The position numbers and the translations under genes were made by a program. From Tenacibaculum lutimaris (GTDB lineage Bacteria > Bacteroidota > Bacteroidia > Flavobacteriales > Flavobacteriaceae): a stretch of 64,000 bases of DNA. Below, piece after piece: positions 20,101-29,396 of the stretch. The stretch covers positions 146,274-210,273 of the forward strand of contig NZ_RAQM01000006.1 in the NCBI RefSeq assembly GCF_003610735.1. Direction: 5' to 3'. Position 1 is the stretch's first letter; each line of letters opens with the position of its first letter. The notes under the pieces are model-generated. The model was given only the letters and a program-made list of their open reading frames with translations, did not search any database and was not told the DNA's origin.

Positions 20101-23100
20101 TCTATAACACAAACTCTTTCTTTAAATTTAGGTAGTACCCGAATTTATGGAATGGTACTTCAATCTTTCTGCCCAGGAACAATTAATTGTGATGAACCTT
20201 ACGTAATATCAAACCCCAGTAATTCGGTTATTATTAACAACGAAAATACAGGAACCGATGGTGTTGCTTGTATTGCTTGCGAAGTTGACAATGCCGTAAA
20301 TGTTATATCTGAAGACAATTCTGATTATGCTCTTATAAACATTGTAGCTGGTGTAGCAGGAAGTGCTTCAATTTCAGTTCAAGATGTACTTGTTGATTAC
20401 CCTGCTGGTACACAAGCTGGATTTGTGATTAGAGATACAAATGATTTACTTCAAGCAGACTTGTTAAATACACTCACCATCACAACTTATCTTGATGGCG
20501 TTCAACAAGAGCAACAAACAGCAAACAACCTACTCGCTATTGAAGCTCTAGGTTTAGTAAATATTACTCCAACTAGCACAGATAGTTTTTATGTTGTAGC
20601 TTTTGACACTAGCACTAGTTTTGATGAAGTTCAATTAACTGTAAACTCATTAGTTGCAGCAGTAAACTCAATTGAAGTTTACGGTGGATATATTGATGCT
20701 ACTAGTACATCTTTTTGTCAACAAGCAGATATTGCTTTATTGAAAGAAGGTGTTTTTAATGACCTAGATAATGACGGATGTGCAAATCCAGGTGAAACAA
20801 TTACATATACTTATACCGTAACCAATACAGGCAATGTTAGCATTACAAACGTTGAATTAACAGACCCTATTTCTCCTTCTCCTTTAACATTAGACTCTGG
20901 TGATACTGATGGTGATAACGAACTAGATGTTGACGAAACATGGATATACTCACTAGACTATATTATTACTCAAGACGATATTGACAATGGTTCTGTTACT
21001 GGTCAAGCTACTGTAACTGGAGTGAGCGCAGGAGGAACTAACGTAAGTGATCTATCTGACGATAACAGCATATTAGAAGACGATCCAACTATAGTTAGTT
21101 TATGCCAAACTGAAGATATAGCACTGATTAAACAAGGTACAATTAATGATGAAAACGGTGATGGTTGTAGCGATGATGGAGAAACTATAACTTTTTTCCT
21201 TTCTGTAATAAACACAGGAAACACAACACTAAATTCGGTAGTAGTAATCGACCCCTTAATATCAGTCTCTTACAGTTCAGGAGACACTGACTCAGATAAT
21301 GAATTAGATGTTGATGAAGTGTGGATATACACAGGGGCTTATATTATTACTCCGCCTGATATCGCAAATACATCTGTAGAAAATCAAGCAACTGTACAAG
21401 CAAGTACCGTTTCCGGAGGTACAGTAACTGATGCATCAGACGACAACAGTGTTCTAGAGGATGACATAACATCTATTGATTTATGTCAAGCACCAGATAT
21501 CGCCATTGTTAAGACAGCTACTTTTAACGATGAAAATTCAGATGGGTGTAGTAATGTTGGTGAAACTATAACGTATACAATGGCAGTTACCAACCAAGGA
21601 AATACTGGTTTAGTAAATGTAACTGTAAATGATCCTCTACTAGGTGGAGTTGTTACTCTAGATTCAGGAGATTTAAACACCAACAATACACTTGATATAG
21701 GTGAAATATGGATTTATACTGCTGATTACGCCTTAACACAAGTAAATATTGATACTGGATCAATTACTAATCAAGCTACAGCTAGTGGAGAATCATCACT
21801 AGGCGTAATTGTTACAGATTTATCTGATGACAATAGTGTACTTGAAGATGACCAAACACAAACTACATTGTGTCAATCCGATGGTGTTGCACTTATTAAG
21901 ACAGCCACTTTCAATGACGAAAATACTGATGGTTGTAGTGATATTGGTGAAACAATAACTTATAACTTTACACTAACCAACACAGGAAATACAAGCATTA
22001 CAAATGTTGTTCTAACCGACCCTATGCTTGGTGGTACAATTCCTCTTGTATCTGGTGACACTGACAATGACAATCAACTTGACACTAATGAAACTTGGAA
22101 TTATTCTGCAAGTTATACTATTACACAATCTGATATTGATAACGGTTCTGTAAACAACCAAGCAACTGTTACAGGTACAAGTATCAGTGGTAATAATGTA
22201 ATTGACTTATCTGATAATGATAGTATACTTGAAGACAATCAAACACAAACTACATTGTGTCAATCCGATGGTATTGCACTTATTAAAACAGCTACTTTCA
22301 ATGACGAAAATACAGATGGTTGTAGTAACATAGGGGAAACAATAACTTATAATTTTACACTTACAAACACTGGTAATACCACTATTACGAATGTGGTACT
22401 TACTGACCCAATGCTTGGTGGTACAATTACTCTTGCATCTGGTGACAATGACAGTGACAATCAACTTGATATTAATGAAACTTGGAGTTATTCTGCTAGT
22501 TACACCGTTACTCAAGCTAACATTGATAATGGTTCAGTTAATAATCAAGCAACTGTTACAGGTACAAGTATTAGCGGTAATAATGTAAGTGACTTATCTG
22601 ATAATGATAGTATTCTTGAAGACGATCAAACACAAACTACATTGTGTCAATCCGATGGTATTGCACTTATTAAAACAGCTACTTTCAATGACGAAAATAC
22701 AGATGGTTGTAGTGATATTGGTGAAACGATAACTTATAACTTTACGCTTACAAATACAGGAAACACTACTATTACAAATGTAGTGCTTACTGACCCAATG
22801 CTTGGTGGTACAATTACTCTTGCATCTGGTGATACCAATAACGACAATCAACTTGACACTAATGAAACTTGGAATTATTCTGCTAGTTACACCATTACTC
22901 AATCTGATATTGATAACGGTTCTGTAAACAACCAAGCAACTGTTACAGGTACAAGTATCAGTGGTAATAATGTAAGTGACTTATCTGATAATAATAGTAT
23001 ACTTGAAGATGATCAAACACAAACTACATTGTGTCAATCAGATGGTATTGCACTTATTAAAACTGCTAATTTTAATGACGAAAATACAGATGGTTGTAGC

Positions 23101-24147
23101 GATGTAGGAGAAACAATAACTTACAATTTTACATTAACCAATACAGGGAGTACAAGTATTACAAATGTAATTCTAACTGACAACATGCTTGGAGGTACTA
23201 TAACACTAGCTTCAGGGGACACAGATAACGACAACCAACTTGATGCTAACGAAACTTGGATTTATACGGCCAATTATAATATTACATTAAATGATATTAT
23301 TACAGGTTCTGTTAGTAATCAAGCAACCGTTACAGGTGTAAGTATTAACGGTAAAGATGTAAGTGATTTATCAGATGATAATAGTATTCTTGAAGATGAT
23401 CAAACACAAACTATCTTATGTCAATCGAGTAATATTTCCCTTGAAAAAACAAGTACTTTCAACGATTCTAACGGAGATGGTTATGCTAACTTAGGAGAAA
23501 CCATTACATATAATTTCACTATTTACAACACTGGAGCTTTAACGCTATATAATATTACCTTACAAGATAATCTTCCTGGTGTTTTAATAAATGGTGGATC
23601 TATCTCTCAATTGTCTCCTGGTGGTATAGATAACACAACTTTTACAGCTACTTATACCATAACCCAACAAGATTTAGACAATGAAATGGTAACAAATCAA
23701 GCATTGGTAACTGCAGAAGACCTCTCTGGAAATCAGGTTACCGATACTTCAGATGATCCAGAAAACCTGGACAATATTGACCCAGATAATGATGGTGATC
23801 CTGATGATCCAACAATAACTGATTTACCAATAGAGGATATTGAATTTGAAATTTTCAATGCTATGTCTCCTGACGAAGATGGTTCAAATGATTTCTTTAG
23901 AATTAACGGTATAGAAAACTACCCTAATAATAATCTTAAAATTTTTAATAGATGGGGTGTTTTAGTTTATCAAACTGATGCTTATGGTATTAACGGAAAT
24001 GTATTCAGAGGAATGTCAGAAGGACGTGCTACAGTTAGTAAAGAACAAAAACTACCAACAGGTACTTATTTCTATATACTCACACGGTGGGATTCTGACC
24101 AAGAAGCTATGACTAACAAAGGGTATTTATACCTAAAAAGAAATTAA
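17194..24147 (+). CDS. Giant SprB-like T9SS-exported adhesin with DUF7507/DUF11-type repeats
   Basis: About 2317 residues from the ATG at 17194, chosen because it starts a signal peptide (MRKTTHALLV..., cleavage near NHSFS); an in-frame ATG at 17155 only adds 13 residues. Two large similar modules (about 50-570 and 650-1170, each opening PCNTExPVAI) are separated by a SprB-type repeat (about 573-645, GGTPPYTYLW and SYNVTVTD). Eight DUF7507/DUF11-like repeats of about 129 residues follow (about 1178-2210: IALIKTATFNDENTDGC, GETITYNFTLTNTG). The C-terminus is a T9SS type B (gliding-associated) sorting domain (MSPDEDGSNDFF, IFNRWGVLVYQT, TGTYFYIL). A cell-surface adhesin carried by gliding machinery is inferred by analogy to F. 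johnsoniae SprB. The SprF-like gene starts 15 bp downstream. Confidence 0.92.
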   Translation: MRKTTHALLVPLKFCLQVKFVVICIFLFTNHSFSNTNNNYKKLNYYSPPITVPCNTEEPVAITSSTFTDLTTSSDTSGFCLLGCGISNLNNLTDSDLTNYTTVSTLLGLGVTHTITATDETTDEYFEAGSYAGFLIENSSVAQIDLLGSITIRTYLNGTEQETSSGNSLVTLDSSLLNNDQFYVGFYTTLDYDSIEISATSLAGIASSTNIYYPVTNSFCVGPTLESNTPTVLNKPDFPARIVDERTGMGGLLNVGTVTNTNSAIDSNSNTYASIDFTLGVIATGSISIKDELTNYLAQIYVGFDIENASVLNLELLDGITITTYLDGVLQEVKTGSSELLSVDSGLLFTGTERSQVGFVTSLPFDEVQLSIQQTLSLDLGSTRVYGLILEAFSEGDLNCDTATLLNNPSQPVIINNTNTGVNGVACVACEVDNATNIISESESDFAMINVTAGVASTASISVENVLSNFPSGSSAGFVIRDTNDLLQLDLLNSLTITTYLDGSVQETQSGNNLLALEALGLINITPSTTNGFYLVGFSTSLEYDEVQLTVSSLAATINSIEVYGSYVDNSIKISGSTIKETSIGASDGSISLSVSGGTPPYTYLWSPGGQTSSSISGLTQGSYNVTVTDANECQSTAEYIIFTDGVQYPIPCNTENPVAITNDNFTDLTVGENTSGLCVVGCGISDANNIIDTDPSSFASVSTLVGLGVTHTLTVTDNTASEFIESGGYAGFLIENTSLLQADLLNAITITTYLDGTQQETNTSTSLLTLDSPILGDDQFYVGFYTSMNYDAVEISISSLAGVASTTNIYAAVTNRFCEGPELTCNTATQLTKPNFPVRAVEEHTGNGGLLTLGSVNNINNAIDSDTSNYASINLLAGVAGTASIAYKNEITNYAADTFAGFNIENTSLLNTQLFDAITISTYLDGVLVESKTGATELLPIYSGLLLTGSQSVRLGFITTAPFDEVQLSITQTLSLNLGSTRIYGMVLQSFCPGTINCDEPYVISNPSNSVIINNENTGTDGVACIACEVDNAVNVISEDNSDYALINIVAGVAGSASISVQDVLVDYPAGTQAGFVIRDTNDLLQADLLNTLTITTYLDGVQQEQQTANNLLAIEALGLVNITPTSTDSFYVVAFDTSTSFDEVQLTVNSLVAAVNSIEVYGGYIDATSTSFCQQADIALLKEGVFNDLDNDGCANPGETITYTYTVTNTGNVSITNVELTDPISPSPLTLDSGDTDGDNELDVDETWIYSLDYIITQDDIDNGSVTGQATVTGVSAGGTNVSDLSDDNSILEDDPTIVSLCQTEDIALIKQGTINDENGDGCSDDGETITFFLSVINTGNTTLNSVVVIDPLISVSYSSGDTDSDNELDVDEVWIYTGAYIITPPDIANTSVENQATVQASTVSGGTVTDASDDNSVLEDDITSIDLCQAPDIAIVKTATFNDENSDGCSNVGETITYTMAVTNQGNTGLVNVTVNDPLLGGVVTLDSGDLNTNNTLDIGEIWIYTADYALTQVNIDTGSITNQATASGESSLGVIVTDLSDDNSVLEDDQTQTTLCQSDGVALIKTATFNDENTDGCSDIGETITYNFTLTNTGNTSITNVVLTDPMLGGTIPLVSGDTDNDNQLDTNETWNYSASYTITQSDIDNGSVNNQATVTGTSISGNNVIDLSDNDSILEDNQTQTTLCQSDGIALIKTATFNDENTDGCSNIGETITYNFTLTNTGNTTITNVVLTDPMLGGTITLASGDNDSDNQLDINETWSYSASYTVTQANIDNGSVNNQATVTGTSISGNNVSDLSDNDSILEDDQTQTTLCQSDGIALIKTATFNDENTDGCSDIGETITYNFTLTNTGNTTITNVVLTDPMLGGTITLASGDTNNDNQLDTNETWNYSASYTITQSDIDNGSVNNQATVTGTSISGNNVSDLSDNNSILEDDQTQTTLCQSDGIALIKTANFNDENTDGCSDVGETITYNFTLTNTGSTSITNVILTDNMLGGTITLASGDTDNDNQLDANETWIYTANYNITLNDIITGSVSNQATVTGVSINGKDVSDLSDDNSILEDDQTQTILCQSSNISLEKTSTFNDSNGDGYANLGETITYNFTIYNTGALTLYNITLQDNLPGVLINGGSISQLSPGGIDNTTFTATYTITQQDLDNEMVTNQALVTAEDLSGNQVTDTSDDPENLDNIDPDNDGDPDDPTITDLPIEDIEFEIFNAMSPDEDGSNDFFRINGIENYPNNNLKIFNRWGVLVYQTDAYGINGNVFRGMSEGRATVSKEQKLPTGTYFYILTRWDSDQEAMTNKGYLYLKRN
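20720..23430 (+). repeat. DUF7507-type coding repeats with an exact 387-bp period
   Basis: The phrase TGTCAATCC/TGTCAATCA recurs at 21871, 22258, 22645 and 23032, each exactly 387 bp (129 codons) apart. Long stretches of the middle copies are identical or nearly so, while the earlier units (from 20720) and the last one are diverged. This indicates recent internal expansion of the array. Confidence 0.85.
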
Positions 24148-24162
24148 AAACCCCGAAATCTA

Positions 24163-25098
24163 ATGAAACATTTTTCTATATTACTCTTAATAATTGCTAG
24201 TGTAAATGTGTGTTTTTCTCAACAAGATGCACAATACACACAATACATGTATAACACTCAAATTATAAACCCTGGTTATATTGGCTCAAAAAACGCTCTT
24301 GGTTTTGGTTTGTTATACAGAACACAATGGGCGGGGTTTGACGGAGCGCCCAATACTGGAACCTTTACTTTTAATACTCCTTTAGGGTTACTTAAACGAA
24401 ACGCAATAGGACTCTCTATTGTTAACGATCGAATAGGTCCTTCTAACGAAACAGGTATTACAATAGACTATGCGTATTCTCTTTTATTGTCAGGAAATTC
24501 AAGAATATCGTTCGGTATTAAAGGAGGATTAAGCATACTCGATGTAGACTATACTAAACTTAATATTTATGATGAAAATGATTGGCAATTTGCAGAAAAT
24601 ATTGATAAGAAAGTCCAACCCCAAATAGGTGCTGGTATTTATTATAACGATGACAAACTCTATCTTGGATTATCAGTACCTAATTTCTTTAATTCAAAAC
24701 ATTACAATGCTAATAACACTAATAATAGTAATGAAGATGCTATTGCAATAGAGCGCTTGCATTACTTTTTTATAGCAGGGTATGTTTTTGATATTAATGA
24801 GAGCATACGGTTTAAACCCGCAACCATGCTTAAATGGGTTAACGGGTCTCCATTTCAAGTTGATGTTTCTGCCAATTTTTTATTCAACAATAAATTTACC
24901 TTAGGAGCTTCTTATAGATGGGATGCCGCAATTAGCGCCATGGCAGGATTTCAAATTTCAGAACAATTTTTCTTAGGAGTGGGCTATGATTTTCAAACTA
25001 CCGATATACAAGATCATAGTAATGGTTCCTATGAGTTTTTCTTAAAGTTTGACCTTTTTAACAATCCTGAACGCATACTCACCCCAAGGTTCTTCTAA
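24163..25098 (+). CDS. PorP/SprF family type IX secretion outer-membrane protein
   Basis: A 311-residue protein with a signal peptide (cleavage near CFSQQ) followed by the family opening QDAQYTQYMYNTQIINPGYIGS and a beta-rich body ending in LTPRFF. PorP/SprF proteins are outer-membrane components. SprF is needed for export of the adhesin SprB in F. johnsoniae, and related proteins bind type B sorting domains. It is the second gene of the operon, 15 bp after an adhesin with exactly that sorting domain and 12 bp before the OmpA-like gene, so a dedicated export or anchoring partner is likely. Confidence 0.93.
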   Translation: MKHFSILLLIIASVNVCFSQQDAQYTQYMYNTQIINPGYIGSKNALGFGLLYRTQWAGFDGAPNTGTFTFNTPLGLLKRNAIGLSIVNDRIGPSNETGITIDYAYSLLLSGNSRISFGIKGGLSILDVDYTKLNIYDENDWQFAENIDKKVQPQIGAGIYYNDDKLYLGLSVPNFFNSKHYNANNTNNSNEDAIAIERLHYFFIAGYVFDINESIRFKPATMLKWVNGSPFQVDVSANFLFNNKFTLGASYRWDAAISAMAGFQISEQFFLGVGYDFQTTDIQDHSNGSYEFFLKFDLFNNPERILTPRFF

Positions 25099-25110
25099 AT
25101 TCAAAAAATT

Positions 25111-27051
25111 ATGAAAAAATATATAACTATAAGTCTTTTATGTTTTAGCATTAGTGTTTTAGCTCAAGCTTCTAAGCTAGAAAAAGCTAATATCAATTAT
25201 GATAAGTATAATTATATTGATGCTCGAGAAATTTATTTAAAGGTCGCTGAAAAAGGATACAAATCTGCCGAATTATACAGAAAAATAGGAGACACCTACT
25301 ATTTTAACAGCCAATACTCTGGTGCTGCTAAATGGTATTATAACCTAACCAAAGAGTTTCCTAATGAAACTACTGGAATAGACTACTTTCGAGCTGCTCA
25401 ATGCTTAAAAAGCATCAACCAACCCGAAGAAGCAGAAAAATTAATGAAAATTTACAAAGATAAAGGTGGGCAAGTTATCGATGTAACATCCTATGAGAAT
25501 GTTGCTGATACTCTTTTTAAAAAAGGAGTTCATAATAAACTTTTTGAAATAGAGAAAATCCCTATTAATACCGAGTTTTCAGATTTTGGCCCTGCTTTTT
25601 ATGGCAACAACATAGTATTTGCTTCTAGCAGAAAAATGTCTCCTGCTTTAAATGAACAGTCTAATGACCTAGATGGATGGAACAACAAACCTTTTCTAAA
25701 TCTTTATCAAGCTACTTTAGATAAAGACATGAATTTTGGAAAAGTATCCGCGTTTAATGGAACTGTTAATTCTCCTTATCATGAATCAACCGCTGTTTTT
25801 ACAAAAGATGGAAAAACCATGTATTTTACCAGAAACAACTATTTAAATGGTAAAAAGAAAAAAGACAAAAACCATGTTGTTAGACTTAAAATATACAAAG
25901 CCACTAAAAATGGAGATACATGGGGTAATGTAAAAGAATTACCTTTTAACAATGACAATTATTCCGTAGGTCATCCAGCATTGAGTCCTGAAGAAGATAA
26001 ATTATATTTTTCTTCTGATATGCCAGGAACTTTAGGAATGTCTGATATTTGGTATGTGAAAATTTTAGGGGAAGATATTTACACTCAACCTACCAACCTT
26101 GGTGATAAAATCAACACCGCTAAACGAGAAACTTTTCCATTTATAAGTAAAAAAAACAACCTATATTTTTCAAGTGATGGACATTCAGGCATGGGTGGTT
26201 TAGATATTTTTGTTACTAAATTAGAAAATGATTCTCACAAAGAAATTTCAACCTTTGGAGAACCTATAAATAGTATAAAAGATGATTTTAGTTTTATTAT
26301 AAAGGAAGGAAGAATTGGTTATTTTGCTTCAAACAGAGAAGGCAAAAAAGGAAGTGAAAGTGATGATATTTATCAAATTTGGGAACGTTGCCAAATTACC
26401 ATTCAAGGCCCTGTTACCGATAAAGCTACTGGTGAATTAATTCCGAATGCAGAAGTTACTTTAATAGACAGTAATAATAACGAAATAAAAACAATAACTG
26501 TTGGTAATGATGCTACTTTCACCTTTCTATTAGACTGTCAAGAGCAATACACTTTAAGAGCTAAAAAGGAAAGATATCATCCTAAAGAAAAAATAATAGA
26601 AACTCCCAATAACCCTAAGACCATTGAAATGCCTATTAAACTGAATATGCCTTTAAATCTAGAACTTTCAGATCCTTGTCCTCCAAATGATTTAGGATGT
26701 AGACTAACCCTACAACCTATTTACTTTGATTATGATAAATCTAACATTCGTCCAGATGCTGAAATTGAATTGGCTAAAATTTTAGCTGCTTTAAAAGAAT
26801 ATCCTATTCTAAAAATTCATATTGAATCACACACCGATTCAAGAGGTAACGATGCTTATAATCTAAAGCTTTCAGAGCAAAGAGCGCAAGCCACGTTAAA
26901 ATGGTTACTCAAACAAGGAATAGACAAAGATAGAATATCAGCCAAAGGTTATGGCGAATCACAACTAATTAACAAGTGTACAAACTCTACAAAATGTACT
27001 GAAGAAGAGCATCAACTCAACCGTAGATCAATGTTTATTATTAAAGAATAA
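25111..27051 (+). CDS. OmpA family protein with TPR, WD40-like propeller and carboxypeptidase-like domain
   Basis: A 646-residue secreted protein. After the signal peptide (cleavage near VLAQA) it has TPR-like helices (about 25-125), a PD40/WD40-like beta-propeller (about 150-425, with repeated LYFSSDGHSGMGGLDIF-type blades), a carboxypeptidase-regulatory-like domain (about 430-510) and an OmpA peptidoglycan-binding domain (about 530-640: IYFDYDKSNIRPDA, HTDSRGNDAYNLKLSEQRA). Such proteins accompany PorP/SprF and type B adhesin genes across Bacteroidota. The likely role is to anchor the surface complex to peptidoglycan. It is the last gene of the operon and is followed by a strong terminator. 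Confidence 0.92.
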   Translation: MKKYITISLLCFSISVLAQASKLEKANINYDKYNYIDAREIYLKVAEKGYKSAELYRKIGDTYYFNSQYSGAAKWYYNLTKEFPNETTGIDYFRAAQCLKSINQPEEAEKLMKIYKDKGGQVIDVTSYENVADTLFKKGVHNKLFEIEKIPINTEFSDFGPAFYGNNIVFASSRKMSPALNEQSNDLDGWNNKPFLNLYQATLDKDMNFGKVSAFNGTVNSPYHESTAVFTKDGKTMYFTRNNYLNGKKKKDKNHVVRLKIYKATKNGDTWGNVKELPFNNDNYSVGHPALSPEEDKLYFSSDMPGTLGMSDIWYVKILGEDIYTQPTNLGDKINTAKRETFPFISKKNNLYFSSDGHSGMGGLDIFVTKLENDSHKEISTFGEPINSIKDDFSFIIKEGRIGYFASNREGKKGSESDDIYQIWERCQITIQGPVTDKATGELIPNAEVTLIDSNNNEIKTITVGNDATFTFLLDCQEQYTLRAKKERYHPKEKIIETPNNPKTIEMPIKLNMPLNLELSDPCPPNDLGCRLTLQPIYFDYDKSNIRPDAEIELAKILAALKEYPILKIHIESHTDSRGNDAYNLKLSEQRAQATLKWLLKQGIDKDRISAKGYGESQLINKCTNSTKCTEEEHQLNRRSMFIIKE

Positions 27052-27062
27052 CTCTTTCTTTC

Positions 27063-27093
27063 AAAAAGCTTCTCTTGCATAGAGAAGCTTTTT
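27063..27093. terminator. Bidirectional terminator between OmpA-like gene and cls
   Basis: AAAAAGCTTCTCT at 27063-27075 and AGAGAAGCTTTTT at 27081-27093 pair perfectly around a 5-base loop, with A and T runs on both sides. It serves the convergent genes on both strands. Confidence 0.9.
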
Positions 27094-27108
27094 ACTTTTT
27101 ATTATTTC

Positions 27109-28551
27109 TTACAAAATAGGCGCTAACAAACGAGCTACTCTTTCTGCAAATCTTATAAAAATAGACCTGCTATTCCACTGCTTTACATCTATTTTTTCGC
27201 TGTGCTTTAAATCTTCTAAAAAGGCTTCTTTTAACTGAAGAGCTAGTTCTTTATCATAAACCAAAGCATTAATTTCAAAATTGAGCTCAAAACTACGTTC
27301 ATCTAAATTTGCAGTTCCTACGGAGCTAATTAACTCGTCAAAAACCATAGTTTTTGCATGTACAAACCCTTTTTTATATCTATATACCTCAACTCCAATC
27401 TCTAACACTTCTTTATAAAAAGAATTAGACACTCCGTTTACCAATTTAGAATCTGAAACACTGGGTACTAATAATTTTATATTCACTCCACTTAAACTAG
27501 CAATTTTAAGCGCATCTAAAAAAGACGCTCTTGGAACAAAATAAGGCGTAGTTATCAGAATTTCTTTTTTTGATAATAAAATTGCTTGAATGAGCGCATA
27601 CATTATATCTGGGTGATCAGAATCTGGTCCGCTAGAAATCACCTGAACTAACTGAGTATGCTCGCTTGTTATTTTTTGTTTATCTATAGGGAAAAGTTCT
27701 TCTTCTACGATAACATTTTGATCAGCACAAAAGTTCCAATCTGCTAAAAAAACACGTTGTAAGTTCAACACAGCCAACCCTTCAATTTTTATATGTGTAT
27801 CCCGCCAATAACGATTGAACTTATTAGGATTTATATACCTTTCTGAAACATTAATTCCTCCTATAAAACCAACTTGACCATCAACAACAATAATTTTTCT
27901 ATGGTTTCGATAGTTGATTCTGTTTGCTAACAGTAACCATTTTATTTTATAGAAAGGATATGCTTCAACACCACATTCAATTAAAGAATCTACGAATGAT
28001 TTACGAATATCTTTACTTCCAAAATCATCATATATAAAACGTACTTTTACACCTTCAGCAGCTTTTTCTTTTAAAACATCACCTATCTGTTTTCCTATAG
28101 CATCGTTTTGGTAGATATAATATTCAATATGTATATGGTTTTTAGCTGCTTTTAATGCTTTGATAACTTCAGGAAATTTGTGCTCTCCGTTTAGTAACAA
28201 ACTAACTTTATTATTACTTGTTAAAACATTTTCTTGATGTATAAACTTAGAAAGATTGTAAAAGTGTTTTAGTTGAACTTTTGATGTTGATAACGTTTTC
28301 TTTGTGTAGTTTTTAAGCTGTTCTTTAAGTTCTATAAAAATACTCTTATCTACTTCGAGTTTTTTATTGTAGAGCTTATAGGTTCTATGGTTTATACCTA
28401 CAGTTAAGTAAATAATTATTCCTCCGACAGGAAAAAAGATAAGTAAAAATAAGTAAGCTATTGCTTTAGGTGGTGTTGAGGTATTGATGATAATAACCGC
28501 AACGGTAAGAACAATAGCTATGTATAGAATTAAGAGTAATGTTGTGAGCAC
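27109..28551 (-). CDS. cls: Cardiolipin synthase (phospholipase D family)
   Basis: 480 residues, the usual length for ClsA-type enzymes. Two N-terminal membrane segments (about 1-22 and 30-52) are followed by two PLD catalytic motifs: HRKIIVVDGQVGFIGG (about 217-232) and HAKTMVFDELISSVGTANLD (about 398-417), both with the H-x-K-x4-D residues intact. It joins two phosphatidylglycerol molecules, or PG with another donor, into cardiolipin at the inner membrane. It appears to be a single gene, facing the adhesin operon across a shared terminator. The donor used cannot be read from sequence. Confidence 0.93.
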   Translation of the reverse strand: MLTTLLLILYIAIVLTVAVIIINTSTPPKAIAYLFLLIFFPVGGIIIYLTVGINHRTYKLYNKKLEVDKSIFIELKEQLKNYTKKTLSTSKVQLKHFYNLSKFIHQENVLTSNNKVSLLLNGEHKFPEVIKALKAAKNHIHIEYYIYQNDAIGKQIGDVLKEKAAEGVKVRFIYDDFGSKDIRKSFVDSLIECGVEAYPFYKIKWLLLANRINYRNHRKIIVVDGQVGFIGGINVSERYINPNKFNRYWRDTHIKIEGLAVLNLQRVFLADWNFCADQNVIVEEELFPIDKQKITSEHTQLVQVISSGPDSDHPDIMYALIQAILLSKKEILITTPYFVPRASFLDALKIASLSGVNIKLLVPSVSDSKLVNGVSNSFYKEVLEIGVEVYRYKKGFVHAKTMVFDELISSVGTANLDERSFELNFEINALVYDKELALQLKEAFLEDLKHSEKIDVKQWNSRSIFIRFAERVARLLAPIL

Positions 28552-28627
28552 AATATAAATACCTTTTGGTTAAAGATATTTAAAATATCATAAATCCTAT
28601 ACTTAGCTATTAAAAAAGTAATTTACC

Positions 28628-29230
28628 TTAATTAACAACCTCAATTACATCTTTATAAGGTCTTCTCGATTTCGGCATAACTTCAGGCTGATAACGATCG
28701 TCTTTGGCTCTGTACCCTACTGATAAAGCAAAAAGAGGTTTGTAAGCTGACATTCCTAAAATATCCATATACTTTTCAGGTTCTATACCTTCCATAGGGG
28801 TAGAATCTAACCCTAATGCGATAGAGGTACTCATAGCAACTCCTAACGCAATGTATACTTGTTTTGCTAACCATACTCGTAAATCGTTTTCTGGTATGTT
28901 AGCTTTTATGCTATTATACCAATCACCAAGAGCTGTTGGTAGCTCTTTATCAACTACTTTTTGAAAAGCATCTAAGTCTTCTGCCACACTAAAAACGATT
29001 AATAAATCTGCCTGATTCACTTTTTCAGTGTTATGAAGTGAAGCATCCGCTAGTTTACTTTTTATTGCTGGATTTTGTACAAACGTAAACTTCCAAGGTT
29101 GAATATTAATAGACGAAGGTGCTAAATGCAATACTTCTTTTAACTCCTCTATCTTTTCTTGTGGTATTTTTTTACTACTATCGTATTTTTTGGTTGCGTA
29201 GCGTTTTTTTGCTAATTCTGATGGTTTCAT
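28628..29230 (-). CDS. NAD(P)H-dependent nitroreductase-family oxidoreductase
   Basis: A 200-residue FMN enzyme of the NfsB-like nitroreductase family. The N-terminal phosphate-binding segment (KKRYATKKYDSSKKI), the LAPSSINIQPWKF motif (about 38-50) and the ALGLDSTPMEGIEP segment (about 140-153) are present. It should reduce quinones or nitro-aromatics with NAD(P)H. A 38-residue ORF ends 22 bp upstream on the same strand, and its promoter carries the same 33-bp box as the luciferase-like gene further upstream, so these two flavin enzymes are probably co-regulated. The physiological substrate is unknown. Confidence 0.9.
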   Translation of the reverse strand: MKPSELAKKRYATKKYDSSKKIPQEKIEELKEVLHLAPSSINIQPWKFTFVQNPAIKSKLADASLHNTEKVNQADLLIVFSVAEDLDAFQKVVDKELPTALGDWYNSIKANIPENDLRVWLAKQVYIALGVAMSTSIALGLDSTPMEGIEPEKYMDILGMSAYKPLFALSVGYRAKDDRYQPEVMPKSRRPYKDVIEVVN

Positions 29231-29252
29231 AATTCTTGTTTTTAAACATTTA

Positions 29253-29369
29253 TTATCTTCTACTACGTACTCTAACAGGAACTAATTGTTGTTTTTGTGT
29301 CAGAGTATTTACTCTTAATAAGACACTCTCTATCTTACTTAAAAGATTCATTATTGTTTTCATACTCAT
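29253..29369 (-). CDS. Putative 38-residue basic peptide upstream of the nitroreductase gene
   Basis: The frame reads MSMKTIMNLLSKIESVLL then a basic tail ending VRVRSRR. The ATG two codons inside (29363) is an alternative start. It is an amphipathic-looking helix followed by a positively charged end. Support for reality: the -7 box TAAATTTG ends 28 bases before the ATG at 29369, the same distance as for the luciferase-like gene (30530 to 30502), and the ORF ends 22 bp before the nitroreductase start, so it would be the first cistron. No family was recognised. It may be a leader peptide or a small functional protein. Confidence 0.45.
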   Translation of the reverse strand: MSMKTIMNLLSKIESVLLRVNTLTQKQQLVPVRVRSRR

Positions 29370-29396
29370 TTTATCCAATAGACTATAATTACTTTA

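Noticed and set aside
21003-22935. Minus-strand open frames inside the adhesin gene
   Set aside because: Shadow frames of the 387-bp DUF7507 repeats; the same false ORF appears once per repeat.
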